A DNA stretch of 40,737 bases from Fibrobacter sp. UBA4297 (GTDB lineage: Bacteria > Fibrobacterota > Fibrobacteria > Fibrobacterales > Fibrobacteraceae): positions 1 to 40,737 of the forward strand of contig NZ_DGUZ01000021.1 in assembly GCF_002394865.1 (NCBI RefSeq), given 5' to 3'. The notes under the pieces were generated by a model. It saw only the letters and a program-made list of their open reading frames with translations, did not search any database and was not told where the DNA came from. This document shows positions 7,419-15,196 of this stretch, in pieces (the first letter of the stretch is position 1; each line of letters starts with the position of its first letter). Made by a program: the position numbers and the translations under genes.

Positions 7419-8210
7419 TTACACCTCGCCGTTCATCTTCTTGCGCACCGGGATGCCGGCAGCAAGCATTTCGCCCTTGATACCAGGGACCGTATAATCG
7501 CCAAAATGCACCATCGACGCGACCAGTGCCGCATCGGCACTCGTCTTGCGGAACAAGTCTACGATGTGCGCCGGAGTTCCTGCACCGCCACTTGCAATCA
7601 CAGGCACTTGCACAGCCTTTGCAATCATGTCGGTAATCGTGAGTTCGTAGCCGTTCTTAACGCCGTCCGTATCGATGGAGTTCAAGCAAATTTCACCAAC
7701 GCCGAGATCTTCGGCACGCTTTGCCCACTGCAAAGCGTCGATGCCCATCGCCTGGCGGCCACCGCGAATAAACACTTCGTAACCGCTCGGAATCTTGTCC
7801 GAAACGCCCACGAACTTCGCATCCATGCCAAGCACGATGCACTGGCGTCCAAAAGCCTTCGCGCCTTCGGCAATGATTTCTGGATGGAGCACAGCAAGGC
7901 TGTTCACGCTCACTTTTTCTGCACCTGCGAGGAGCGCTTCGTGCATGTCGTCCAAGTTACGGATACCGCCACCCACTGCAAACGGGATAAACACGCGCTT
8001 TGCAATCTGGCGAATCATTTCCATGTCGCACGGGCGGTTCTCGGCGCTCGCCGTGATATCGTAAAAGACAAGTTCATCGACACCATCATCGCTGTAACGC
8101 GCACCCATTTCTACAGGGTCGCCAATGTCGATATTACCTTTAAACTTTACACCCTTCGTGACCTTGCGGTTACGGACATCCAAGCAGACAATTAAACGTT
8201 TCGTGAGCAT
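7419..8210 (-). CDS. hisF: Imidazole glycerol phosphate synthase subunit HisF
   Basis: Protein of 263 residues with the HisF barrel pattern: N-terminal LTKRLIVCLDVRN containing the catalytic aspartate Asp11, VLGMDAK containing the second catalytic aspartate near 130, and phosphate-binding SGGAGTP near 201. HisF uses ammonia from HisH to convert PRFAR to imidazole glycerol phosphate and AICAR in histidine synthesis. No other his gene is present here, so the pathway is dispersed. It is followed immediately by tldD. The start ATG lies at 8210 with only a weak ribosome-binding site (GGAA). Confidence 0.96.
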   Translation of the reverse strand: MLTKRLIVCLDVRNRKVTKGVKFKGNIDIGDPVEMGARYSDDGVDELVFYDITASAENRPCDMEMIRQIAKRVFIPFAVGGGIRNLDDMHEALLAGAEKVSVNSLAVLHPEIIAEGAKAFGRQCIVLGMDAKFVGVSDKIPSGYEVFIRGGRQAMGIDALQWAKRAEDLGVGEICLNSIDTDGVKNGYELTITDMIAKAVQVPVIASGGAGTPAHIVDLFRKTSADAALVASMVHFGDYTVPGIKGEMLAAGIPVRKKMNGEV

Positions 8211-8248
8211 ATTCCAAATGTAGAAAACTAGTGTAACCCGTCAACAAC

Positions 8249-8279
8249 AAAGAGCCCGGCACATCAAACCGAGCTCTTT
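8249..8279 (-). terminator. Intrinsic terminator of trxA
   Basis: AAAGAGC (8249-8255) pairs with GCTCTTT (8273-8279), with further C/G pairs inside. It lies 22 bases past the trxA stop in the short space before hisF. On the minus strand the tail is TTTGTTGTTG. The plus-strand tail is a better T5, so it may work both ways. Confidence 0.6.
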
Positions 8280-8301
8280 TTAAACGCATTTTCCAAAGCG
8301 A

Positions 8302-8625
8302 TTAGAGATTCTTTTCGATGGCGTTCTTGAGCGTGTTCTTCGGCACGGCACCGACGACGTTACCCACTTCGACACCGTTTTTGAACAACTTCATGTTCGG
8401 GATGTTCGTGATGCCAAAACGGGCGCAAATGTCCGAAACGCCTTCGTCATCGACGTTGATCTTTGCGACAATGGCGCGACCGTCAAATTCGTTGGAAAGT
8501 TCTTCAACCACCGGACCCATCATCATGCACGGACGGCACCAGGTTGCCCAGAAGTCAACGAGCACAAGCTGACCCGAAGAAATAACCTTATCAAAGGATT
8601 CTGCAGTAAGATTCAAAGCTGCCAT
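8302..8625 (-). CDS. trxA: Thioredoxin
   Basis: Protein of 107 residues, full thioredoxin length. The active site is WATWCRPC (residues 26-33), with Arg in the place of the usual Gly of CGPC, a variation that can shift the redox potential. The cis-proline strand TNIPNMKLF is present near 73-81, and GxVxxxVGAVPKN ends the fold. Cytosolic thiol-disulfide reductase for ribonucleotide reductase, peroxiredoxins and others. It appears to be a single-gene unit, with an AGGAGAA ribosome-binding site and its own terminator. The upstream spacer consists of heptad repeats. Confidence 0.95.
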   Translation of the reverse strand: MAALNLTAESFDKVISSGQLVLVDFWATWCRPCMMMGPVVEELSNEFDGRAIVAKINVDDEGVSDICARFGITNIPNMKLFKNGVEVGNVVGAVPKNTLKNAIEKNL

Positions 8626-8664
8626 AAAAAAATTCTCCTATTTACCAATAGCAATATAGCAATT

Positions 8665-8782
8665 ATTAGTATTTAGTGATTTGTGGTTAGTGATTAGTAG
8701 GCAGAACTTAGCCCGCTTCGCTCTTAGAACTTAGTTATTTTCTTTTAGAGCAAAAGGAGTGTTCTAAGTTCTAAGCTCTAAC
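8665..8782. repeat. Intergenic heptad repeat array
   Basis: From 8665 to 8734 the spacer can be cut into 7-base units without slipping: ATTAGTA, TTTAGTG, ATTTGTG, GTTAGTG, ATTAGTA, then GGCAGAA, CTTAGCC, CGCTTCG, CTCTTAG, AACTTAG. A second block 8762-8782 is TTCTAAG, TTCTAAG, CTCTAAC and contains the stop codon of the methyltransferase gene (8778-8780). The 37 bases 8700-8736 are identical to 16552-16588. Confidence 0.75.
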
Positions 8783-9539
8783 ACACCTTCCTCATCTTAG
8801 CACAATAGATGGGGCCACAGCCATGAGCCTTGTCCGGCAAAATGTGAACGCCTAGTTCCGTGCGGTCCGCACCCTCCGGCAAGTTCTCAATTCGAACAAA
8901 TTCCATCATCTTGCGTTTTTTCAGAATCTTAGCGACCACAGCGTCGTTTTCAAGCGGCGAAAGCGCGCAAGTCCCGTAAATCAGTTCGCCACCCGGTCTA
9001 AGCGCATCCACAGCTGAGGCCAGCAGCGAGCCCTGTTCCACCGACAATCGCTTAACACGCTTCACCGACCACACTTCCAAATGCGACGGCGAATTCAGCA
9101 CATGCCTATCCGAAGAGCACGGCGCATCGAGCAAAATGCGGTCATAGCATTCTTTCTTGTGCATGCCGAACTTCACGCCATCGTAGCCCGTGACGTTGAT
9201 TATCGAACGCCACGATTCCGGCAAGGAATTTTCGAGCACATGCTGCAAGCGCAACCGCCTATCCGGCGAGCGGTCATTGCACTGGAGCGAGCCCATGCCC
9301 TTGAGCATCGAGGCAATCACGAGCGATTTACCACCCGGGGCAGCACACATGTCGAGCACATCCATTCCAGGTTCTACCGCAAGCGCCTTAGCCGCAAACA
9401 CCGAGGCTTCATCCAAAAAATACGGCTCCAGAGCATCGTCAAACTGGAGCTTCGTTGCACAGCCTTCGCCTTTCAGCGATTCCAGCAACGCAGGCCAGCG
9501 CTCGCCATAAACCTCTTCAAAATAGTCGAAAAATTCCAT
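8778..9539 (-). CDS. RsmB/NSUN-family RNA (cytosine-5) methyltransferase
   Basis: Protein of 253 residues covering the methyltransferase core. SAM-binding motif I is MCAAPGGKS (64-72), motif IV DAPCSS (138-143) and motif VI GTCALSPLEN (189-198), whose cysteine (Cys191) is the expected catalytic nucleophile, with the motif IV cysteine for product release. It lacks the NusB-like N-terminal domain of RsmB (about 430 residues) and any PUA domain, so it resembles compact NSUN4-like enzymes; the rRNA or tRNA target is unknown. The ATG has no ribosome-binding site and is preceded by heptad repeats; the stop codon also lies in heptad repeats. Confidence 0.88.
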   Translation of the reverse strand: MEFFDYFEEVYGERWPALLESLKGEGCATKLQFDDALEPYFLDEASVFAAKALAVEPGMDVLDMCAAPGGKSLVIASMLKGMGSLQCNDRSPDRRLRLQHVLENSLPESWRSIINVTGYDGVKFGMHKKECYDRILLDAPCSSDRHVLNSPSHLEVWSVKRVKRLSVEQGSLLASAVDALRPGGELIYGTCALSPLENDAVVAKILKKRKMMEFVRIENLPEGADRTELGVHILPDKAHGCGPIYCAKMRKVC

Positions 9540-9548
9540 GACACAAAT

Positions 9549-9583
9549 TTAGTCATTAGTCAATAGTTCTTAGTCATTGACTC
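9549..9583. repeat. Heptad repeat array upstream of the methyltransferase gene
   Basis: Read on the minus strand it divides into CAATGAC, TAAGAAC, TATTGAC, TAATGAC and TAAATTT, running to within about ten bases of the ATG at 9539. It belongs to the RACYAWT class also found before 13014 and 17457. Confidence 0.65.
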
Positions 9584-9970
9584 TCCAAACTCAATAAAAA
9601 TGCCCTTTAAAAACCGACAAATCAGCCAGCACAAACAAACTAAATTATTTGTAAGAAATCCAAATTTTTGAAAAATGTCCCAATTTACGTGAAACTTAAT
9701 CCATATCATCAAATTTTCACGTAATTTTTCAACTTTATCTGTAATATTTTTTGATTTTTCCCAAATTTAGCCCATACTCAAGTGTTTTCTTCAGTAAAAA
9801 CATTACAAAACACCCGCAAAAAAACACCCTCTTTATTCAATTTCGATTAATTTATATACAAAATTACGTATATTTCCGCATTTTTCCCTAATTTTTCACG
9901 TAAAAAACGCACTTTTTCCAAATTTCGCACATCCGGCGGCATCTCGAGGCATTCTGCCGCCGCACAAAAC
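9584..9970. other. AT-rich gene-free stretch
   Basis: About 390 bases without a credible gene, composed mainly of T-runs and A-runs. It contains the word TTTACGTGAAA at 9684-9694 and its reverse-complement form TTTTCACGTAA at 9714-9724 and again at 9893-9903, plus AATTACGTA near 9863. These could be binding sites or chance words in AT-rich DNA. Nothing else is seen. Confidence 0.5.
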
Positions 9971-10010
9971 AAAAAACTCTCTGCTCAGGAGTAAGAGCAA
10001 AGAGTTTTTT
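9971..10010 (-). terminator. Intrinsic terminator of the tRNA-Gln gene
   Basis: AAAAAACTCT with CTGCTC pairs with GAGCAAAGAGTTTTTT across the element, giving a long stem with one or two mismatches around AGGAGTAA. On the minus strand the T6 tail follows directly; it begins three bases after the tRNA 3' end. Confidence 0.85.
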
Positions 10011-10012
10011 AG

Positions 10013-10083
10013 TTGAGCTACCAGGATTCGAACCTAGACAAACAGAGTCAGAATCTGTTGTGCTACCGTTACACCATAGCTCA
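10013..10083 (-). tRNA. tRNA-Gln (anticodon CUG)
   Basis: The acceptor arms TGAGCTA (from 10083) and TAGCTCA (10020-10014) pair perfectly, with A as discriminator at 10013. The D-arm contains GTAACGGTAGCAC-type sequence, the anticodon stem is ACAGA/TCTGT and the seven-base loop TTCTGAC has CTG at positions 34-36. The T-arm carries GGTTCGAATCC. U at position 1 is typical of glutamine tRNAs. CCA is not encoded. Total length is 71 bases with a short variable loop. Confidence 0.95.
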
Positions 10084-10140
10084 TCAGTGCGCACCAATTT
10101 TAGAAAATAATTTTTCCTTTTGCAAGGGGTATTTGAAAAA

Positions 10141-11541
10141 TTATTTCATAGTTTGCAAAGTTACCGGCTCAAAAGTCATCCATTGCTGGTCCAATGTATC
10201 GTTTTTCGGCAACTGCACATGCGTAATTCTCACGTATTCGTCAAAACCAACGCCCGCACTCTGGAGAGTCTTCACAACCTTAGGATCGCCAGAATAGAGT
10301 ACGATGTCTTGACTGCCCGCCGGGAGATTGTCGATTTGCAGCATATTGCAAACCATTTCACGGATAAAATGACTCGTGCCCTTCAAGCCGACAACCACGC
10401 TGTTCGCCATGCAGTTGCTCGCCTTTGTCGTATCGGCATCGTCAACAGCAAGCATAACACCGCTAACAAGCACAGACGGCTTCAAAAGCGTCGTCTGGCC
10501 AACCGACAGCGTATCTCTTAAGTCCTTGAGTTCCGAAGCATTCACATAGCGGCTCACGCCAGCAAGTTCAACCGTTCCGTTTTCTCCCAGCAAGCGGTAT
10601 TCCATGCGGAGGCTGTCATACGGAACCTTTTCTGGAGCGGGCAAGATCCAGCGTCCAGAATCGTCCGTCACCGTCTGGGCAACAAAGCTTACGGAATCGC
10701 CTTCAACAAAGCCAAAGCCGAACAAATCCGTAATCATTTGCACCTGAACATTTGCGCAGGCAGAATCGTTGCACTTCACAACGCCAGACAAGTAAGGTTC
10801 CTTCGCTTTCTTTTCTTCAAGCTTAATCAGGGAATCGACTTCCATCGTCGTGCTCCAGATAAACGGTCCCTTCGAAACCGTATCCCCAGACTTCACCTTG
10901 CCGTCCATGCTCCATGTACGATAAATTAACGAGTCTGCAACGCCAGATTCAGCAAGGCGAGCCACAATCTGCGGATCGCCCGGGCAGAACCCAAGCCACC
11001 ATTCGCCTGCAGGAATCAGCATCGAGAAGGAATCCCCGGCAAAAACGCTCTGCGAGAACGGCGTACCCGGCATGTAGACCTTGAAATGATCGCCAACCGA
11101 GACCGACGGTTCAGTCACGTCTTTATAGTAAAGAACGCTACTAAACACGGCAGCCTTTTCAAGCCTAATGCTATCCAGAGAGCCAGCAACAGACTTTGTC
11201 GCATGCGGCTTGTACGAAATTTCCTGATACTTGGCGTCAACAACGGCAAGCTGGAACGTATCCGCAAACACGGAATCAAAAGAGAACACACCCTGCGAGT
11301 CCGTCTCCGTTTCAATGTATTCCATCTCAGTTAAAGTATCACCAACAGAAGGCTCACGCGCAATGCGAACCATGGCGGATACAGCAGGAGAACCATCTGT
11401 ACGAGTCACCACGCCACCAAGAGCAATTGTGTTGCCCGTATCCGTGACAGTCCCTGCAAAATTGTCATTTTCGTTAGTGCAAGCAAACATGCAAGCACAA
11501 ACCGCCACCAGCAGTCCGATGTATGACTTAGCAAACTTCAT
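10141..11541 (-). CDS. Lipoprotein with carboxypeptidase-regulatory-like repeat domains
   Basis: Protein of 466 residues. A lipoprotein signal peptide ends in CMFAC with the lipidated cysteine at residue 21. It is followed by LGGVVTRTDGSPAVSAMVRI, which opens a carboxypeptidase-regulatory-like (transthyretin-type) beta domain with DSQGVFSFDSV; a second such unit begins around PYLSGVVKCNDSACANVQVQ and includes DDSGRWILP. Such domains are structural or ligand-binding, not enzymatic. I place the start at ATG 11541, which follows GGAGG by five bases; a GTG two codons earlier is less likely. The first 14 bases overlap the end of the TIGR02147 gene, so the pair is coupled. The function is not known; probably surface-exposed. 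Confidence 0.8.
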   Translation of the reverse strand: MKFAKSYIGLLVAVCACMFACTNENDNFAGTVTDTGNTIALGGVVTRTDGSPAVSAMVRIAREPSVGDTLTEMEYIETETDSQGVFSFDSVFADTFQLAVVDAKYQEISYKPHATKSVAGSLDSIRLEKAAVFSSVLYYKDVTEPSVSVGDHFKVYMPGTPFSQSVFAGDSFSMLIPAGEWWLGFCPGDPQIVARLAESGVADSLIYRTWSMDGKVKSGDTVSKGPFIWSTTMEVDSLIKLEEKKAKEPYLSGVVKCNDSACANVQVQMITDLFGFGFVEGDSVSFVAQTVTDDSGRWILPAPEKVPYDSLRMEYRLLGENGTVELAGVSRYVNASELKDLRDTLSVGQTTLLKPSVLVSGVMLAVDDADTTKASNCMANSVVVGLKGTSHFIREMVCNMLQIDNLPAGSQDIVLYSGDPKVVKTLQSAGVGFDEYVRITHVQLPKNDTLDQQWMTFEPVTLQTMK

Positions 11542-12397
11542 CTTCACCTCCCTCGGCGTCCGTTTCCGGTGGAAGATTCATCTTTTCCTTGCTCAGCGGG
11601 AAGAACTGGATGTTCAGTTCGCAAACCATAGACTCTCCCTCATCCGAGCGGACAATGTCCACAATTTCCTTGCGGAACAAGTCTATCTTGCTAATAATCC
11701 TTTCCAATCCCTGTGCCGACACACTCATCGTCATACAAGATACATTTCTACGTTCCGTACTGTAGTGATCTAGCGCATCCTTGCCCAAGTCAATCATCTG
11801 TTTCTGGAATTGATGAACGAAAAGCGGGGCGATTTCACTGCCATTCGTAATTGCCTTGTTTACGGAATGGTAGAATCCATCTTCGCCGAGCTCGATAAGT
11901 CCCAGATTGAGAAGGAGCTGGATAGTCTGCTTTGCCTGCGGGAGAGTAATTTTCGGGTTCAAGAAAAGCGCAAGTTCCTGAATGTTCTTGTCGTTGATTT
12001 TCAAGACGGCAAGAGCTTCGCGCGCCACAACGTAGTACCACTTGCTGTAGTATTCCTGCTGGTTCTTGGTCAAGTTCTTGATGGTACGCGGGAGAAGCGC
12101 CGACATCTGGTCGAAGATTTGCTGCTTCGAAGAAGCCGTCGTTGCATGCGTGAAATCCACCATCAAGGTGAAATAGCGGCCTTCCCTTTCGTTGAGTCCG
12201 AGAGCTTCGATAAACTTCGGAATCATCTGCTGGGTAAGCGACTTACGACCGCGAATCAAATCCAGATACAATCCGGACGAGGAATAGCCAGCCTTCTTTG
12301 CAAAAGACCGGTACGAGAAATACCTCTGCACAGACTTACGGTAATCGTAGTAGTCCTGGAGGTACTTTCGATAATTGTAGTAGGCATATACGTTCAT
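11528..12397 (-). CDS. TIGR02147-family protein (Fibrobacter paralogous family)
   Basis: Protein of 289 residues from the ATG at 12397. It starts with the family's YYNYRKYLQDYYDYRK segment and continues FAKKAGYSSSGLYLDLIRGR (about 31-50 of the chosen product), a helix-turn-helix-like stretch resembling Xre regulators. The middle contains LTKNQQEYYSKWYYVVAREA, and the C-terminal part LLNLGLIELGEDGFY looks like a winged-helix wing; all are typical of the family, which is greatly expanded in Fibrobacter succinogenes. A role in transcription is inferred from these motifs. A 38-codon upstream extension is low-complexity and has no support. There is no clear ribosome-binding site before 12397. It overlaps the lipoprotein gene that it may regulate. 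Confidence 0.82.
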   Translation of the reverse strand: MNVYAYYNYRKYLQDYYDYRKSVQRYFSYRSFAKKAGYSSSGLYLDLIRGRKSLTQQMIPKFIEALGLNEREGRYFTLMVDFTHATTASSKQQIFDQMSALLPRTIKNLTKNQQEYYSKWYYVVAREALAVLKINDKNIQELALFLNPKITLPQAKQTIQLLLNLGLIELGEDGFYHSVNKAITNGSEIAPLFVHQFQKQMIDLGKDALDHYSTERRNVSCMTMSVSAQGLERIISKIDLFRKEIVDIVRSDEGESMVCELNIQFFPLSKEKMNLPPETDAEGGEDEVC

Positions 12398-12937
12398 CAA
12401 AAGGAAATTTAATTTTTTTTGATTTTTTTGGGAACACCTGTTTTTGAAAACATCCTGTAAAAAAGGCGGTTTCCATAAAAAAAAACAAAAAAAAGAACAC
12501 TTCGAGAACACTTTTTGTTTTTGAAGTGATACGCTTTCAAAAAAAATAGCTTAATTTAAAGGAACACCCAATCCCATCCCTCGGACTTCCGGTTGTACTC
12601 CACCGGAAGTCCTTTTGTGTTATAGGCCCTTCGGGCCATAACACAAAATGCTGCGGCTCGGAAATGGGCCCGCAAGCGGCCCCGCTTCGCTCGCCTTATG
12701 CATTTGTGTTTTTTCATTGCAGCAAGCCTAAGTATAACCATGCAAGGTTGACGCTTCGCGTCCGTAGCTGCATTTATCAAATACAAGTCCATAAATGGCT
12801 TATGCTTGAATAAATTTGCACACTCTTGGCCGCGACTCTCGACCTACGCTTTTGCACTTCGAGCAACACCTATAATATTTCGTTATGCAGAATCTCAGTT
12901 CATGCATCCAGTTATTTCATGCAGAACGTCAACAACA
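12398..12937. other. Gene-free intergenic region with hairpins
   Basis: About 540 bases between the divergent TIGR02147 and hydrolase genes. The left 150 bases are A/T-rich and should hold the minus-strand promoter. At 12583-12648 lie two adjacent hairpins (separate entry). Beyond them is GC-richer DNA with short inverted words (GGGCCCGCAAGCGGCCCC near 12667) and no coding signal: the open frame 12556-12792 runs through the hairpins and has no start signal or family resemblance. Confidence 0.5.
12583..12648. repeat. Pair of perfect inverted repeats
   Basis: GGACTTCCGG (12583-12592) pairs with CCGGAAGTCC (12603-12612) around a ten-base loop. Immediately after, TTTTGTGTTAT (12613-12623) pairs with ATAACACAAAA (12638-12648), with GGCCC/GGGCC inside and a TTC loop, 16 pairs with one bulged A. 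The first could end plus-strand transcription, but no plus-strand gene precedes it, so an intergenic hairpin repeat is more likely. Confidence 0.6.
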
Positions 12938-13016
12938 TTCTAAGTTCTAAGCCCTATTTTTTCTAAATTCACTATTAACTATTGACTAATGACGAACAAC
13001 TATTAACTATTCCATG
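12938..13016. repeat. Heptad repeat array that includes a start codon
   Basis: TTCTAAG twice (12938-12951), CCCTATT, then after a two-base shift an uninterrupted series of 7-base units from 12961: TTCTAAA, TTCACTA, TTAACTA, TTGACTA, ATGACGA, ACAACTA, TTAACTA and TTCCATG (13010-13016). The ATG of the last unit is the start codon of the next gene. Confidence 0.75.
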
Positions 13017-13790
13017 AAAATAAAAGAACTCGCCCTGGGAACACTTAGCCGCATTTTACGTTACGCAGGAATCCTCCTCCTTATATATATTAGCATGGTA
13101 TTTTACCTTGCCCTAACCGAACGCCGCAACGCGTTCCCCCGCGCCATCACGCACAACGAAGCGCGCACCGCCATTGCAGATAAGGCTAGAGCAATCAACT
13201 GCACACTTGACGACGGCACTAAACTCGAAGGTTTCGTTGTTGGAAACGAACAAAACAATGTCCTCCTTTACTACCCCGACGCCGACGAAGACGCCGCCCA
13301 GTTCCTCGCCGAACTCGACAGCCTTCCAGGATTTGCAGCCGCCACATTCAACTACCGTGGTAGCGGCGAAAACAAGGGAACTCCGTCACAAGAGACTTTC
13401 GAATCCGACGCCCAGATGATTTACGAATGCGCATCGCAAATAAACGGAAACGCCCCAAAAGTCGTCGCAGGCCGTGGCACAGGCGCCATTCTAGCGACAA
13501 AAATGGCCAAAAAAGAGAATATTACAATTTTGATTGACCCTGTTTGGAGCATTGCCGATGCGATTTCTGACAAATACCGCCTCCTTTACCCAAAATTTCT
13601 TGTCAGAGCAGACGTAAAGATCGAAAAAAAAGACATTTCCACCTCTAATAACATAGTGATTCTATTGGATAGAGCCCGATATAACGACCGTACAAGCTCA
13701 ATAAAGCAAGCTCTTGAAGGCGTTAATTTATCAAAGCGAGGCTCAAAATCCCTATCTGAAGCCATTTTTAACGTGATTTTGCGCAAATAA
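13014..13790 (+). CDS. Membrane-anchored alpha/beta-hydrolase-like protein lacking the nucleophile
   Basis: Protein of 258 residues. One N-terminal membrane segment (about 14-34) is followed by a soluble alpha/beta-hydrolase-like domain: VLLYYPDADEDAAQFLAEL, then FNYRGSGENKGTPSQ (112-126), matching the NYRGxGxSxG strand-turn of YfhR/ABHD-like hydrolases. At the nucleophile elbow the expected GxSxG is GRGTG (153-157), so the catalytic serine is glycine and an active esterase is unlikely unless another residue takes over. It may be a binding or scaffold protein in the inner membrane. The start codon is the last part of a heptad array and has no ribosome-binding site. Confidence 0.7.
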   Translation: MKIKELALGTLSRILRYAGILLLIYISMVFYLALTERRNAFPRAITHNEARTAIADKARAINCTLDDGTKLEGFVVGNEQNNVLLYYPDADEDAAQFLAELDSLPGFAAATFNYRGSGENKGTPSQETFESDAQMIYECASQINGNAPKVVAGRGTGAILATKMAKKENITILIDPVWSIADAISDKYRLLYPKFLVRADVKIEKKDISTSNNIVILLDRARYNDRTSSIKQALEGVNLSKRGSKSLSEAIFNVILRK

Positions 13791-13913
13791 AGAAAAAAAT
13801 TTTTCATTTGTTGCAATATTTTACTTTTTTATTATTATTTTTTATACAACAAATGTTATTGGTTACGAAAAAGATATTTTTATCGTTTGTACTTGTTTTT
13901 TTCGTGAAAATCT

Positions 13914-13942
13914 TTGACATTTGGACTATAAGTTTTTATTTT
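13914..13942 (+). promoter_or_regulatory. Putative strong promoter of the 13979 operon
   Basis: Perfect -35 TTGACA (13914-13919), 17-base spacer, then TATTTT (13937-13942), in AT-rich DNA with T-runs upstream. The inferred transcription start near 13949 leaves a 30-base leader carrying AGAGG five bases before the ATG. Confidence 0.65.
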
Positions 13943-13978
13943 ATCGTCAATCAAGAAAAACAAACAAAAGAGGTGTAA

Positions 13979-14716
13979 ATGGAAAACGTAATCGTTAAAA
14001 TGGATGTTCGCGGCTTCATCAGATTCCCGGAAGAAGCTGTCAAGGCCCTCAAGCTCGACAAGCTTGCCACTCAGACCAAGACTGAAGATGGCCGCACTGT
14101 CGATGTCGGTCCTTACGTAGACGTCGAAGTTGACCCGGTCGGCAAGCGTGTTGCAATCACCCCGATCAAGACTCCGAAGTCCACATCCTTCCGCTTCATC
14201 AACGGAATCATCGGCTCCAAGTCTAAGTTCCTTTACTTCAAGGGTGCATTCAATGCCATCGGCCTCCCGGTTGCAACCGGTGCATACACGCTCGTCAAGG
14301 AAGGCAACAAGTATGTCTTCACCGCTAAGGGCGCAAAGAAGAAGGGCGAATGGACCACCCTCGCATGCCGTAATGCAGTGGGCAACAAGACCATGCTCTC
14401 CATTGACACCCGTGGTACCATCATTTTTGACCACAACACCAAGAATGCTCTGAATACCAAGGAAAACAAGACGATGGTTGCAGAATACGATGCTGCCAAG
14501 AAGACCTTCAAGCTCACATTCAGCAAGAACAAGGGCTTCATCAACGTCCGCACCATTGCAAGCCATGCTAACGCATCCTTCATGGGCACGCTTTCTTCTC
14601 ACGGCATCGCTCTTCCGCTCAAGAGCTTCCGTACTGAAAGCCAGGTCGACAAGAACGTCCTCACGTTCAGCGTCGCAGCTCTCGTTGCACAGCAGAAGGC
14701 CGCAAAGAAGAAGTAA
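13979..14716 (+). CDS. Unknown protein with two related AbrB-like repeats, probably highly expressed
   Basis: Protein of 245 residues that I do not recognise. It contains two similar halves. Half one (7-117) starts KMDVRGFIRFPEEAVKALKL and ends KGAFNAIGLPVATGAY...KYVFTAK. Half two (140-233) starts LSIDTRGTIIFDHNTKNAL and ends MGTLSSHGIALPLKSF...NVLTFSV. The RGxIxFPxExxxAL opening resembles the swapped-hairpin AbrB/MazE DNA-binding fold, though this is only a visual match. The C-terminal tail is lysine/alanine-rich, as in nucleic-acid-binding proteins. Codons are strongly biased to C-ending forms and AAG, and the promoter is near-consensus, both suggesting high expression. It lies 29 bases upstream of a small membrane protein gene. 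Confidence 0.75.
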   Translation: MENVIVKMDVRGFIRFPEEAVKALKLDKLATQTKTEDGRTVDVGPYVDVEVDPVGKRVAITPIKTPKSTSFRFINGIIGSKSKFLYFKGAFNAIGLPVATGAYTLVKEGNKYVFTAKGAKKKGEWTTLACRNAVGNKTMLSIDTRGTIIFDHNTKNALNTKENKTMVAEYDAAKKTFKLTFSKNKGFINVRTIASHANASFMGTLSSHGIALPLKSFRTESQVDKNVLTFSVAALVAQQKAAKKK

Positions 14717-14745
14717 TTCTTCAAAAGGTCTAGAGGTACGATAAA

Positions 14746-15177
14746 ATGATTGAAGTTTTCAAAGTATTTTATCCGACCCATTACAACTTTGCAGCACTCA
14801 GTATATTGCTAGTTCTGCTGGTAATATACCTGCTGACAAAGAAGAACTTCAAGTGGACCCTCATCTTCTTGGCCTTGCTTATTGCATTCAATGTCGCGAT
14901 TTACAAGCGAACTGCAGGCAAGACCTGGACGATTACCCTTGAACCGGAAACATCATCCGATCCTTACTATACCCCGCAGGCCCAGAAAATGACCTTCTCG
15001 GTACACAAGAATTGGACGATTACCGACGAAAAGGGTGTAGTTCACCACTGGTGCTGGGTAGAAGAATATTGGCAGAAATTCGCAAGCATTGACCTTGTGG
15101 CTAAGCTTTGGGGCGAAAACTCCAGCAAAAAGATGGTCAAATCCACCGAAGGCCGAGCAAGCGAATCCGGTGAATAA
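14746..15177 (+). CDS. Small two-helix membrane protein, unknown
   Basis: Protein of 143 residues with two hydrophobic helices (about 14-31 and 36-52) separated by a KKNFKW loop, then a soluble domain of about 90 residues with aromatic strands (KTWTITLEPE, HKNWTITDEKG, HHWCWVEEYW). No family was recognised. AGAGG lies nine bases before its ATG, and it follows the two-repeat protein by 29 bases, so they probably form one operon that ends at the hairpin 15218-15256. Confidence 0.72.
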   Translation: MIEVFKVFYPTHYNFAALSILLVLLVIYLLTKKNFKWTLIFLALLIAFNVAIYKRTAGKTWTITLEPETSSDPYYTPQAQKMTFSVHKNWTITDEKGVVHHWCWVEEYWQKFASIDLVAKLWGENSSKKMVKSTEGRASESGE

Positions 15178-15196
15178 CTTCTAGCGAAAGCTCCGC

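Noticed and set aside
8665..8782. Heptad arrays as CRISPR or phase-variation tracts inside a coding region
   Set aside because: Units are degenerate, 7 bases long and intergenic; only at 13014 and 17457 do they touch coding starts, which is reported as a finding.
9888..10097. 69-codon open frame on the minus strand (contains WCNGSTTDSD-like text)
   Set aside because: It is the translation of the tRNA-Gln gene and its terminator; such frames are a common annotation artefact.
12556..12792. 78-codon open frame on the minus strand
   Set aside because: It runs through the paired hairpins, is rich in Arg/Ala with no family resemblance, and has no ribosome-binding site.
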